In this document: one piece after another, positions 23,070 through 34,283 of the stretch | Layout of the letters: each line of letters begins with the position of its first letter | Position numbering within the stretch: position 1 is the stretch's first letter | Origin: Flaccisagitta enflata | Taxonomy: Eukaryota; Chaetognatha; Sagittoidea; Aphragmophora | Assembly: GCA_965153355.1 (NCBI GenBank) | Contig: OZ231126.1 | Coordinates: 60,326,001-60,390,000, forward strand | Reading direction: 5' to 3' | DNA: 64,000 bases | Notes under the pieces: generated by a model | Told to the model about the DNA's origin: nothing | What the model saw: the letters and a program-made list of their open reading frames with translations, nothing else | Databases searched by the model: none | Program-made: the position numbers and the translations under genes

Positions 23070-23598
23070 AGGTGGCCTAAGTCGATTGTGATTGAAGTTG
23101 AGGGAGGGAGCAGGGCAGCGGCCCCGAAGGGGTCGATGACCTATGCTTTCACACATATGGGGAATTTTCTCCTTCTCCTTCTAGCGATTGGGATTTGGGC
23201 CTTTGGGCTGGGATTCAGACCGTGGGGGCGGGATTTGAACCTTAGGACTGGGATTTGGACCTAGAGGCTGGGAATTAGGCCTTGAGGCTGGGATTTAGGC
23301 CTCGAGGATAGGATTTTGGCCTTGAGGATGTGATTTGGGCCTTGATGCTGGGATTTGGACCTCGAGGCTGAGATGTGGGCCTTGAGGCTGGTACTTGGGC
23401 CTTGTGGATGGGATTTGGGCCTCAAGGATGAGATTTGGGCCTTGAGTTGGGGATTTAGGCCTCGAGACTGGGATTTGGGCTTCAGAGCTAGGATTTGAGT
23501 TGGGGGGGACGGAGAAGGAGAAGGAGAAGGAGAAAATTCCCCATGTGTGTGAAAGCATAGGTCATCGATCCCTTTGGGGCCGCTGCCCAAAAGGGGAC
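23070..23598. mobile_element. FB element with about 20 bp minisatellite core
   Basis: The left end GGGCAGCGGCCCCGAAGGGG..GCTTTCACACATATGGGG is inverted at the right (CCCCATGTGTGTGAAAGCAT..GGGGCCGCTGCCC). Between them are about 17 units of GGGATTTGGGCCTTGAGGCT type, alternating slightly in sequence. This is the clearest copy of this subfamily. Confidence 0.85.
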
Positions 23599-23668
23599 CG
23601 ACCGACCAACCAACCGACCAACGGACCGACATAGGGGGTGTAGCGTCGCGTAGCATGCGACTAAAAAT
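23599..23668 (+). mobile_element. HINE-like 3' end fragment
   Basis: (GACC)n-like sequence followed by GTCGCGTAGCATGCGAC and TAAAAA, abutting the FB element. The other end is missing. Confidence 0.65.
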
Positions 23669-23689
23669 AGTAGCAAAAGCGTTAGATGT

Positions 23690-24274
23690 CCTGCTTAAGA
23701 CGGCTTCCCTACGAAGGCAACATTTGTGTTTCAAAGAAGGTCAAAATAGAGAAAAATGTATGAATGGAAATGCAAAAATAAGTGAATAAAAGTGATTGAG
23801 ATGGCTCAGACACAATATTCAAAAAAAAAATTTGCATTGATTTAGCAAGAGGACTAAGTTCAGCCAATGTTACAAAAAAAATTGTTTTAAAAATTAGTAC
23901 TTATTTTATTTTTGGTCACTGACAGGGGGTTGGTCGAAATCCTAAATTTGCATAGGAAATGAAAAAATGAAAAAACAAAGAACATAGTTCTCTTCCCAAA
24001 TTGATTACAGAGAGAACTATGTTTTTCAAAATAAAAAATTTCCCTCTGTTCACCTCAGAAAATGAAAAAAGTGTAAGCAGAAATTCACTAAAAACATCAT
24101 TTTCTTGCTGGTTTTCATGTGAATCGCACATTCAAATTACATTTTAAGTCAGACTATGATAAAAATGTATGCACCAAGTGTCTTCAGAGACAATTTGACC
24201 AATAAAACCATTCCAGCTTCATTATTGTCCTGATAATAATGCAAAAAGTATGGTGAAACACTTCATTTTCCTTG
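23690..24274. other. No gene; contains hairpin-bearing repeat, copy 2
   Basis: At 23936-24060, AATCCTAAATTTGCATAGG leads into the stem AACATAGTTCTCT..AGAGAGAACTATGTT. This is the counterpart of the repeat at 19462-19640. The rest is AT-rich. Confidence 0.45.
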
Positions 24275-24465
24275 AACAAGGCCGGATACACGGCTACCCC
24301 AGTCGCGTGCGGGTGGGCAGGGGCTGTATTCTAGGTCACTTAATCATTTGGGCAGGAGCAGTGAGGCCAAAAAGCCGAAAAAAGTAAAGTGTGACAGACG
24401 GACGGACCGACGGACGGACGGACCGACAAAGCGGGTTGTAGAGTCGCGTAGCACGCGACTAAAAA
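24275..24465 (+). mobile_element. HINE-like element, AGTCGCGTGC subfamily, compact copy
   Basis: AACAAGGCCGGATACACGGC, then CAGTCGCGTGCGGGTGGGCA, CATTTGGGCAGGAGCAGTGA, a GACGGACGGACC tract, and the end AGTCGCGTAGCACGCGACT plus AAAAA. A good reference for the 190 bp core-less form. Confidence 0.85.
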
Positions 24466-24589
24466 TTTTCCGTCTTAAGTAGGGTGTGACTAAAGAAAGT
24501 AGAAGCAAAACAGCGACTCCAAAGGGGTCAATAGCTTATACTTTCACCCAAAGCCGAGGGTAAGGGGGGACGGGGGGACGGTTGGGCAG

Positions 24590-24688
24590 CAGAAATGCAA
24601 AAACCCCTCGGAATTCAAAAATGTGACGGACGGACCGACGAACCGAACGACACGGCGAGATGTAGAGTCGCGTGTCCACGTCTAAAAA
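24590..24688 (+). mobile_element. HINE-like 3' end fragment
   Basis: CTCGGAATTCAAAAATGTGA and the (GGAC)n tract as in the copy at 45801, ending AGTCGCGTGTCCACGTCTAAAAA. The 5' end is absent. Confidence 0.65.
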
Positions 24689-24699
24689 GGAGAGAGGAA

Positions 24700-25235
<536 letters not shown>

Positions 25236-25249
25236 GAAAGGTGTCCCCC

Positions 25250-26008
<759 letters not shown>

Positions 26009-26281
26009 TGGCTGACAGTCTTTTACCCTCTACAATCCCATCTCACGTTTTTATCACTGTTTCAGTCTGTTAGATCTTCCAGTAATCTTACTTCCAATAT
26101 TCCCAGCAAAGGGCCGTTCATTGCCCTAACCATGATTGGATCGGTTTTTTTCCCGTCTGAGAGATTCTGACTTTCTTATTTTGTTTTCCCACTTCGAATC
26201 CGATGTTGTTGTTCATCCCCCGAGATGTTTACGAATTACCATTGCTAAAATGGTAAAACAATTTCCTGCTTTCACTAAGGG

Positions 26282-26404
26282 AACAAGGCCGTATACACTC
26301 CCCCCGCTCGCGGACGGGTGAGCAGGAGCGGAAAACAGAAATGTGACCGACGGACCGACAGACCGACAGGGCAAGTTCTAGAGTCGCGTGTCCGCGATTA
26401 AAAA
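26282..26404 (+). mobile_element. HINE-like element, TCGCGGAC subfamily, 123 bp
   Basis: AACAAGGCCGTATACACTCC, GCTCGCGGACGGGTGAGCAG, GGACCGACAGACCGACAGGG, and the end AGTCGCGTGTCCGCGATTAAAAA. It is the shortest full-length copy. Confidence 0.8.
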
Positions 26405-26478
26405 TGTGTGGAAGATTTCTTCACCTATTCATTTTTTTATTTTCAACAGCAAATATGATCATCAAAAATCACCAAGCA

Positions 26479-26484
26479 TTTATT
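26479..26484 (-). promoter_or_regulatory. Polyadenylation signal AATAAA
   Basis: Reads AATAAA on the minus strand, about 113 bases past the stop of the transporter gene. It is the nearest canonical signal. Confidence 0.5.
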
Positions 26485-26596
26485 AGCAGAATTGTTGACT
26501 GCGCGCGCAGAAAGAAAAAAAAATCTAACCAATGAGTAGTATCGTATGAATTAAACAATTCGATGTGCAGGTCCCAATAAAAGTAGTGGGTATGCC

Positions 26597-28648
26597 CTAA
26601 CATGCCGCAACTTTTTTCCCTTTGTTTATGTTTCTTTGTTCCCACTTGACAACAGCAAAGGCGGCTGCAAGAAACGTGGCCACGAGGATTTGGCCGCATG
26701 AGTGAAAGACGAAAGTCGACCCGAAGTTGACGAAGTGATCGACGATGGCACCGGAAATCACTGGAACCACAATGATCCCGACACCAACGAGGAAGTTGAA
26801 AAGACCGAAAATGGACGCCAAATCACGACGGGGAAGTTGAGAAGGAGGAGACGAAAGTGGATGTGGAGAAAGAGGAGGGAGAGGAGAAGGAGGAGGAGGA
26901 GAAGCGGCAGAGTTTTCCCGCTGAACTTGCCCATTTTCGGCGTCAATCCGTCTGATTCTTACAGCATCTCCATGAAAAGCGACGCTTTCCTCAACTCCCT
27001 TCTCAATAATAGCTTCAGCTTCAATGGCTTCTATTTGGATTCTTCCATCTTTTTCTTGCATTTCTCTTCCATCTTTTTCTTGCATTTCTCTTCCTCCTCC
27101 TTTTCCTCCTCTTTCTCCTCCTCTTTCTCCTCCTCGATTCGCCACCATATCTTGAATGGTTAAGGGACGAAGAAACAAAATGGCGCAGTCGAAGAATCCC
27201 GCAAGTGCAGCGTAAGCCGCTAGAGGCGCGAAGGTAGATGATGATGAAGTAGAGGAGGAGGAAGTAGAAGTAGCGGAAGAGGAGGAGGACAAGAAAGAAG
27301 ACGCGGACGGTGTAGATTCCGGAGGAGAAACGAAAGACACGGCAAAGTTGCAAATGGCGCAGACGAGAGCGACGAGGACGCCGACCAGCGGCACGAAGCG
27401 TCGAACGACGCCCAAAGTGGTGAAGAAACCGCAGACGGGCGACGCGGCGGTGGCAGCGGCGAAGTAAATGACCATCAGCGACGCCGCGGCCGATTTGGAT
27501 TGACCGACTTCCACGGCCAAAGACGGCAAATACGCCCAGATGCCGTAAACGCACGGATTGGCCAAGGAGAAAGCCAAAGACACCAACACGAAGACGGGAT
27601 CGTGTAGGAGGGAAAAATCGAGCAACAGTGACTTGGGAGGAGGAGAAGAAGAAGGAGAAGGATGAGGAGGATGTGGAGCAGGAGGAAGTGGTGGTGTGGA
27701 AGATGTTGCAGGCGGTGTAGATTTGGGTTGTGCCGATGATGTGGAGGAAGATGCGATAGGAAGAGATGATGAGGATGTGGAAGCAGATGCTACGAAAGGT
27801 ACCGTATGATCAGATGGTTGAGGCCTTTCTTTGTTATCGGCCATCACCCTGGTTTTTTCTTTTCCGTCACTTTTTCGTATCACTTTTCTCCGATCATCGC
27901 CGTCGTTGGTCTTCTTCTTCGTCTTCGCATCCTCGATGTTGGCGATCCCCGCGACGAGGAGTTGCAGCATGATGCCGGCGAAGATCCACAAAGTGCCCGT
28001 CAGACTCAACTCTTCCAACGTCCACGTGAACAACGGCGACAAAACGAATCCGCCGACGTGAGACCCGAGAAACGAGAGTCCTAACGCCAACGGGCGCCGC
28101 TTTTCGAACCGACGACCGACGCTAATGAGTCCCGTCGTGTAACTGGCGCCGAGAGACGCGCCCAAAATGACGCCGTAGGTTAGATACAACACCGCCAAAG
28201 ATGGCGCGTAAGCGGAAGCGATGGCGCCGGCGCCGGCGATGAGACCGGCGACGCAAAGAATGACGCGCGCTGTAACGCCTTTGTTGATCATGACGGACAC
28301 CAAAGGCGCCGGCAGATAATGCAGACAGGAAACGACGCCGGTGAGGGAAGAAAGCGCCGTCATCGACGCAGTCGGATAACGATCGCGTAACGCCAACAGC
28401 AGAATGCCGTAAACGCGATTGGACGCCGCCAAACAAAAATGGACGATGAAGAAACCGAAAATGCAGAGAAAATCGCGGATGAGCGAGTTGATGTCGAGAG
28501 ACTTGGTGGAAACGGAAATGGGTTCGGGATTCGTGTCTTTCTCATTACCAAGAATGTTGATTTCCGTGACATCGTCTTGGATAAAAGCTTTGTTAATGTT
28601 TGCGTTTTTGCTGTCGCTTTCTTGTTCCGTTACATCAACTGAGGCCAT
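26597..28648 (-). CDS. Monocarboxylate-transporter-like MFS protein (SLC16-like), 683 aa
   Basis: An uninterrupted 683-residue frame. It starts in a good initiation context (AAAAATGG) and ends TAG. The N-terminal tail is cytosolic-looking (1-57). Membrane segments follow at roughly 58-84, 95-120, 128-147, 151-174, 187-208 and 217-236, then a long Ser/Pro-rich loop (240-340). A second half follows: 352-372, 385-408, 417-441, 474-494, 611-633 and 643-668. RRFEKRRPLALGLSFLGSHV (179-198) matches the family's conserved KRR..A.G..AGS.VG block at segment 5, and FGLFNFLVGVGIIVVPVISG matches segment 11. The usual aspartate/glycine/tryptophan motif of segment 1 is not evident. Low-complexity insertions at 443-472 and 505-605 are unusual; the family is normally about 450-600 aa. 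Lack of introns may indicate a retrocopy or ancestral intron loss. Substrate cannot be read from the sequence. Its 5' part is duplicated at 30974-31225. Confidence 0.85.
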   Translation of the reverse strand: MASVDVTEQESDSKNANINKAFIQDDVTEINILGNEKDTNPEPISVSTKSLDINSLIRDFLCIFGFFIVHFCLAASNRVYGILLLALRDRYPTASMTALSSLTGVVSCLHYLPAPLVSVMINKGVTARVILCVAGLIAGAGAIASAYAPSLAVLYLTYGVILGASLGASYTTGLISVGRRFEKRRPLALGLSFLGSHVGGFVLSPLFTWTLEELSLTGTLWIFAGIMLQLLVAGIANIEDAKTKKKTNDGDDRRKVIRKSDGKEKTRVMADNKERPQPSDHTVPFVASASTSSSSLPIASSSTSSAQPKSTPPATSSTPPLPPAPHPPHPSPSSSPPPKSLLLDFSLLHDPVFVLVSLAFSLANPCVYGIWAYLPSLAVEVGQSKSAAASLMVIYFAAATAASPVCGFFTTLGVVRRFVPLVGVLVALVCAICNFAVSFVSPPESTPSASSFLSSSSSATSTSSSSTSSSSTFAPLAAYAALAGFFDCAILFLRPLTIQDMVANRGGERGGERGGKGGGREMQEKDGREMQEKDGRIQIEAIEAEAIIEKGVEESVAFHGDAVRIRRIDAENGQVQRENSAASPPPPSPLPPLSPHPLSSPPSQLPRRDLASIFGLFNFLVGVGIIVVPVISGAIVDHFVNFGSTFVFHSCGQILVATFLAAAFAVVKWEQRNINKGKKVAAC

Positions 28649-29054
28649 TTTTATTATCTCGTTTTTACGATAACTTGGTTTAAATCCTAAGAACAGTATC
28701 TTGATTTTTTTTTTTAATATAAAGGAAACAATTTAGCGGGAAAATGATACGATTAGCCCGGTATTCCTGATCCCTTATTCATTAAAATCAAATTAGAGTC
28801 ATTACTTAAGTTTCGTTGATGATGTGTTGACGGGTTTCAGTAAAAAAAGAGGATAATAACTTTTTAGTGCCAAGTAGATGACATGGTAAATAATAAAGCT
28901 TTGAATGACTATTTAAAAGAAAACGTGTTCTTCAAAATCAATTTATTTTGATAATGTTTAAGATTAATTCAGAGATACAATGAAATCCAAACAGATCATC
29001 TCTAGCTTGTTGTGAACGGTGCGATTATCAAAACTGGTGGACAGATTTAAAAAA

Positions 29055-29548
29055 AAATAGTCGCAAAAGCGTTCTAAGTAGGTTGTGCTTGAAGTTGAGG
29101 GGGGAGCAGGGAAGCAGCCCCGAATGGGTCGATGACCTATGCTTTCACACATATGTTGTTTCAACTTTCATATGTATGGGGAATTTTCTTCTCCTCCTCT
29201 GTCCCTTCCCCCTCAAATCCCAGTCTCGAGGCCTAGTCCCCAGCCTTTAGGCCCAAATATCCGCCTCGAGGCTGGGATCTCGGCCTTTTTGCTGGGATTT
29301 GGACCTTGAGGCTGAGATTTGGGCCTCAAGGCTGGGATCTGAGTCTCCAGGCTAGATTTTGAACCTTGAGTCTAGGATTTGGGTCTCGAGGCTGAGATTT
29401 GGGCCTCAAGACTGAGATTTGGGCGTAAAGACTGGAATTTTGGCCTTGAGATTGGGATTTGAGGGGGGGGGGGGGAAAGGAAGAGAAGAAAATCCCCATA
29501 TGTGTGATATAATCGACCCCTTTGGACGCACTGCCCAAAAAGGAAAAA
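29055..29548. mobile_element. FB element (in duplication unit 1), right arm damaged
   Basis: AGTCGCAAAAGCGTTCTAAG and GAAGTTGAGGGGGGAGCAGG, then the FB left end (GCAGCCCCGAATGGGTCGAT..ACACATATG) and about 15 core units of GGGATTTGGGCCTCAAGGCT type. The right arm has lost the AAAGCATAGGTC part that unit 2 retains. Confidence 0.8.
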
Positions 29549-29620
29549 AAATCATCTTTTATAGTTTTCTCCATTTGTTTTTGTAACAGACTAATTTCTA
29601 CAACCAGTTTTAAAAGACTT

Positions 29621-29621
<1 letters not shown>

Positions 29622-29706
<85 letters not shown>

Positions 29707-29750
29707 CTGGTGGTTGTTGTTGTTGTTGCTGTTGTTGTTGTTGTTGTTGT
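29622..29750 (+). repeat. (TTG)n microsatellite
   Basis: About 28 triplets, a TTCTGGTGG interruption, then further TTG. The same repeat recurs at 32214-32346. Confidence 0.95.
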
Positions 29751-30321
29751 CGTTTGCCGGGGAGTCTTACCCGGAAGACTTTAGTATTCAAAGAATGCAA
29801 TAAGTAACTGTTTAGCCTATTTCCACACGTAGCTTCTCTGGTGATATACTTTAGCCGATGATTAGCTTATATACATTTACGAGTCCGATTCCAAGTTAGA
29901 TGTCCTTAAAACAATATGCTAACTAGGCAGTCATTTTCGAGCGCGACAGGACAGGGACAGTAGTGGTTTTTTGTACTGACGGACTGACCGACGAAGCAAA
30001 TCTTTAGAACACTCTCAAATCTAGCAAATTAAGCAAATCAAAAAGTCAGAAGAAGCAATGATTTGATGCGACAACCTGTCAATCATTTTTCTTAATCAGT
30101 GAGGCGCACATACTGGCCAAAACTTTGCCTTGTTTTTCTTTTTTCTTATCTGTTACAGAATTCTTAGCACCTGGAGAATTTTCCGCATACGAGTTTGGCG
30201 AGTGTGTCCGTTATGAGAGATAGTGTACATGTTCTAAATACATTGTATTTTATAAACTGAATAATCACTCTTGAAAAAAGTGTTGGATAGTATCAAGATA
30301 TATTATCAAAACATTAATGCT

Positions 30322-30365
<44 letters not shown>

Positions 30366-30367
30366 AG

Positions 30368-30530
30368 AAACAAGGCCGGATACACGACAACCTTATTCGC
30401 GTGCAGGTGGATAGGAGCAGTAGTGTAGAAAGCCATCTAGTCACTTTGGCAGGACTGGCGGACCGATGAACAGATAGACGGACGCACTGAAAATTGAATT
30501 ATAGTGTCGCCTTGTAAGCCACTAGAAATA
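30368..30530 (+). mobile_element. HINE-like element (in duplication unit 1)
   Basis: Follows a (CT)n run at 30328-30361. AAACAAGGCCGGATACACGA, TTCGCGTGCAGGTGGATAGG, GACGGACGCACTG, and the degraded end GTGTCGCCTTGTAAGCCACT plus AGAAA. Confidence 0.7.
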
Positions 30531-30564
30531 AAACCAGTGGCTGTCGCCAATACTGTGGATCGCG

Positions 30565-30830
30565 ATGTTTAATTTATTGTTTTTTTTTATATTTTTTTTG
30601 TTACTATAAATTTTTTTCATTTTTTATTTTTCATTTTTTTTTTTTTTTTTGAATTTTATTTTTTACTTTAATGTCTTTATTTTTTCTCATTTTCAAATTC
30701 TCATTTTTCATTTTGTTATTTTTTCACTTTTTCACTTTTTTATTTTTTTACTTTTTCACTTTTTCACTTTTTTTTACTTTTTTTTTGTAACATTTCATTT
30801 TCTACTTTTTTAAACATTTCATAATATGCA
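30565..30830 (+). repeat. T-rich tract with TTTTTCACTTT units
   Basis: About 260 bases of T-rich sequence containing CATTTTT and TTTTTCACTTTTTCAC repeats. The copy in unit 2 is at about 33215-33480. Confidence 0.8.
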
Positions 30831-30942
30831 TTAATACATATGAAATTCAAATATAAAATATAGATAAAAAAAACCCTGAACTATAAGTGAATTGCTAAAT
30901 TTGGTGAGTATTTCAAGTTCCATGGTATTCAATAGCTGAAAT

Positions 30943-30973
<31 letters not shown>

Positions 30974-30978
<5 letters not shown>

Positions 30979-31225
30979 GAATGCCGTAAACGCGATTGGA
31001 CGCCGCCAAACAAAAATGGACGATGAAGAAACCGAAAATGCAGAGAAAATCGCGGATGAGCGAGTTGATGTCGAGAGACTTGGTGGAAACGGAAATGGGT
31101 TCGGGATTCGTGTCTTTCTCATTACCAAGAATGTTGATTTCCGTGACATCGTCTTGGATAAAAGCTTTGTTAATGTTTGCGTTTTTGCTGTCGCTTTCTT
31201 GTTCCGTTACATCAACTGAGGCCAT
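30974..31225 (-). pseudogene. Truncated duplicate of the transporter 5' end
   Basis: The first 84 codons of the transporter at 26597-28648, including the start codon and its context, are repeated here unchanged in translation through NRVYGILL. The frame then runs into the (CT)n at 30946-30973, read as Arg-Glu on this strand. The product would have the N-terminal tail and only the first membrane segment. It arises from the tandem duplication and cannot make a transporter, though its copied upstream region could still start transcription towards the intact gene. Confidence 0.85.
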
Positions 31226-31631
31226 TTTTATTATCTCGTTTTTACGATAACTTGGTTTAAATCCTAAGAACAGTATCTTGATTTTTTTTTTTAATATAAA
31301 GGAAACAATTTAGCGGGAAAATGATACGATTAGCCCGGTATTCCTGATCCCTTATTCATTAAAATCAAATTAGAGTCATTACTTAAGTTTCGTTGATGAT
31401 GTGTTGACGGGTTTCAGTAAAAAAAGAGGATAATAACTTTTTAGTGCCAAGTAGATGACATGGTAAATAATAAAGCTTTGAATGACTATTTAAAAGAAAA
31501 CGTGTTCTTCAAAATCAATTTATTTTGATAATGTTTAAGATTAATTCAGAGATACAATGAAATCCAAACAGATCATCTCTAGCTTGTTGTGAACGGTGCG
31601 ATTATCAAAACTGGTGGACAGATTTAAAAAA

Positions 31632-32135
31632 AAATAGTCGCAAAAGCGTTCTAAGTAGGTTGTGCTTGAAGTTGAGGGGGGAGCAGGGAAGCAGCCCCGA
31701 ATGGGTCGATGACCTATGCTTTCACACATATGTTGTTTCAACTTTCATATGTATGGGGAATTTTCTTCTCCTCCTCTGTCCCTTCCCCCTCAAATCCCAG
31801 TCTCGAGGCCTAGTCCCCAGCCTTTAGGCCCAAATATCCGCCTCGAGGCTGGGATCTCGGCCTTTTTGCTGGGATTTGGACCTTGAGGCTGAGATTTGGG
31901 CCTCAAGGCTGGGATCTGAGTCTCCAGGCTAGATTTTGAACCTTGAGTCTAGGATTTGGGTCTCGAGGCTGAGATTTGGGCCTCAAGACTGAGATTTGGG
32001 CGTAAAGACTGGAATTTTGGCCTTGAGATTGGGATTTGAGGGGGGGGGGGCAAAGGAGGAGGAGAAGGAGAAGAAAATCCCCCATATGTGTGAAAGCATA
32101 GGTCATCGACCCCTTTGGAGCCACTGCCCAAAAAG
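31632..32135. mobile_element. FB element (in duplication unit 2), both arms present
   Basis: Same core as 29055-29548, but the right arm reads CCATATGTGTGAAAGCATAG, then GTCATCGACCCC..GGAGCCACTGCCCA, the expected inverse of the left arm. Confidence 0.8.
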
Positions 32136-32213
32136 GAAAAAAAATCATCTTTTATAGTTTTCTCCATTTGTTTTTGTAACAGACTAATTTCTACAACCAG
32201 TTTTAAAAGACTT

Positions 32214-32302
<89 letters not shown>

Positions 32303-32945
32303 CTGGTGGTTGTTGTTGTTGTTGCTGTTGTTGTTGTTGTTGTTGTCGTTTGCCGGGGAGTCTTACCCGGAAGACTTTAGTATTCAAAGAATGCAATAAG
32401 TAACTGTTTAGCCTATTTCCACACGTAGCTTCTCTGGTGATATACTTTAGCCGATGATTAGCTTATATACATTTACGAGTCCGATTCCAAGTTAGATGTC
32501 CTTAAAACAATATGCTAACTAGGCAGTCATTTTCGAGCGCGACAGGACAGGGACAGTAGTGGTTTTTTGTACTGACGGACTGACCGACGAAGCAAATCTT
32601 TAGAACACTCTCAAATCTAGCAAATTAAGCAAATCAAAAAGTCAGAAGAAGCAATGATTTGATGCGACAACCTGTCAATCATTTTTCTTAATCAGTGAGG
32701 CGCACATACTGGCCAAAACTTTGCCTTGTTTTTCTTTTTTCTTATCTGTTACAGAATTCTTAGCACCTGGAGAATTTTCCGCATACGAGTTTGGCGAGTG
32801 TGTCCGTTATGAGAGATAGTGTACATGTTCTAAATACATTGTATTTTATAAACTGAATAATCACTCTTGAAAAAAGTGTTACGTTGGATAGTATCAATTT
32901 TGATATGTATTATCAAAATATTAATGCTTCAAAACTCCATTATCA

Positions 32946-33012
<67 letters not shown>

Positions 33013-33612
33013 ACTCAGAAACAAGGCCGGATACACGACAACCTTATTCGCGTGCAGGTGGATAGGAGCAGTAGTGTAGAAAGCCATCTAGTCACTTTGG
33101 CAGGACTGGCGGACCGATGAACAGATAGACGGACGCACTGAAAATTGAATTATAGTGTCGCCTTGTAAGCCACTAGAAATAAAACCAGTGGCTGTCGCCA
33201 ATACTGTGGATCGCGATGTTTAATTTATTGTTTTTTTTTATATTTTTTTTGTTACTATAAATTTTTTTCATTTTTTATTTTTCATTTTTTTTTTTTTTTG
33301 CATTTTCTTTTTTACTTTAATGTCTTTATTTTTTCTCATTTTCAAATTCTCATTTTTCATTTTGTTATTTTTTCACTTTTTCACTTTTTTATTTTTTTAC
33401 TTTTTCACTTTTTCACTTTTTTTTACTTTTTTTTTGTAACATTTCATTTTCTACTTTTTTAAACATTTCATAATATGCATTAATACATATGAAATTCAAA
33501 TATAAAATATAGATAAAAAAAACCCTGAACTATAAGTGAATTGCTAAATTTGGTGAGTATTTCAAGTTCCATGGTATTCAATAGCTGAAATGTTCTCTCT
33601 CTCTCTCTCTCG

Positions 33613-34283
33613 TAATTGAAAAAAAATCAAGCAGTGGGAAAAAAACAAAAGGCAAATTGAGATAAAGTTTAAGACATCTGGTGGATGAATTAAGACAAAC
33701 TTAAACAAAAGACAGGTGAGGATATTTTTGAGATAGAAAAAAGTTATGGGATAAAAAAAATATGATCGATGATTGATGATTGATGATGAGGTGGAAAAAA
33801 CAAAAGATTGACATAGAGATAAGTAGAGACATCTTGAAAGAAAAAAGATAAAACAAACAGAAGACTAAGGTGAGGAAACATTCTGGGGATGTAAAAAATG
33901 AATGAATGATATAGATGAAACAAAAGATTTACATAGAGATAAGTGGAAACATCTTAAGAAAAAAAAAGTAACACAAACAAAAGACTAAGGTGAGGATACA
34001 TTCTTGGGATAAAAAAACTACAGAATATGATAGACAATGAAAATGCAAATAGCAAAAAGACTTTTAAAGTGATATGTAGAGACATCTAAACAGAGAAAAA
34101 TAACAAAAACAAAATATCAAGGTGAGTACACATTCTTGGGATCAAAAAAAAAAATTACAGAATATCATAGATGATGAGGATGAAAAAAACAAAAGATTTA
34201 TACAGAGATAAGTGGAGACATCTTAAAAAAAAAATAACACAAACAAAAGACTAAGGTGAGGACATATTCTTGGGATAAAAAGA
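33613..34283 (+). repeat. Satellite block, diverged units
   Basis: Units of about 120 bp built from ACAAAAGACTAAGGTGAGGA, CATTCTTGGGATAAAAAAA, GATGATGAGGATGAAAAAAC and AGATAAGTGGAGACATCTTA. They are the diverged edge of the array that continues at 35130-38080. Confidence 0.8.

Larger units (their letters stand above)
28397..30945. repeat. Tandem duplication unit 1 (2.55 kb)
   Basis: From CAGCAGAATGCCGTAAACGC inside the transporter's coding sequence to TAGCTGAAATGTT before a CT run. It matches unit 2 (30974-33595) at an initial offset of 2577 bases with almost no substitutions over most of its length. Differences concentrate in simple repeats and in the right arm of the FB element. It includes the coding start, the upstream region, an FB element, a TTG repeat and a HINE-like element. 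Confidence 0.9.
30974..33595. repeat. Tandem duplication unit 2 (2.62 kb)
   Basis: The second copy of 28397-30945, beginning directly after a (CT)14 junction and ending in (CT)n at 33593-33611. It contains the FB element (31632-32135, with both arms intact), (TTG)n at 32214-32346, (CT)n at 32948-33010, a HINE-like element at 33019-33180 and a T-rich tract to 33480. Confidence 0.9.

Noticed and set aside
26702-27163. 153-codon plus frame over the transporter gene
   Set aside because: Shadow of the intact minus-strand coding sequence in a low-complexity part.
28397-33595. Two 2.6 kb direct repeats considered as long terminal repeats
   Set aside because: They are adjacent, start inside a coding sequence and lack TG..CA ends, primer-binding site and internal polyprotein; a tandem duplication explains them.
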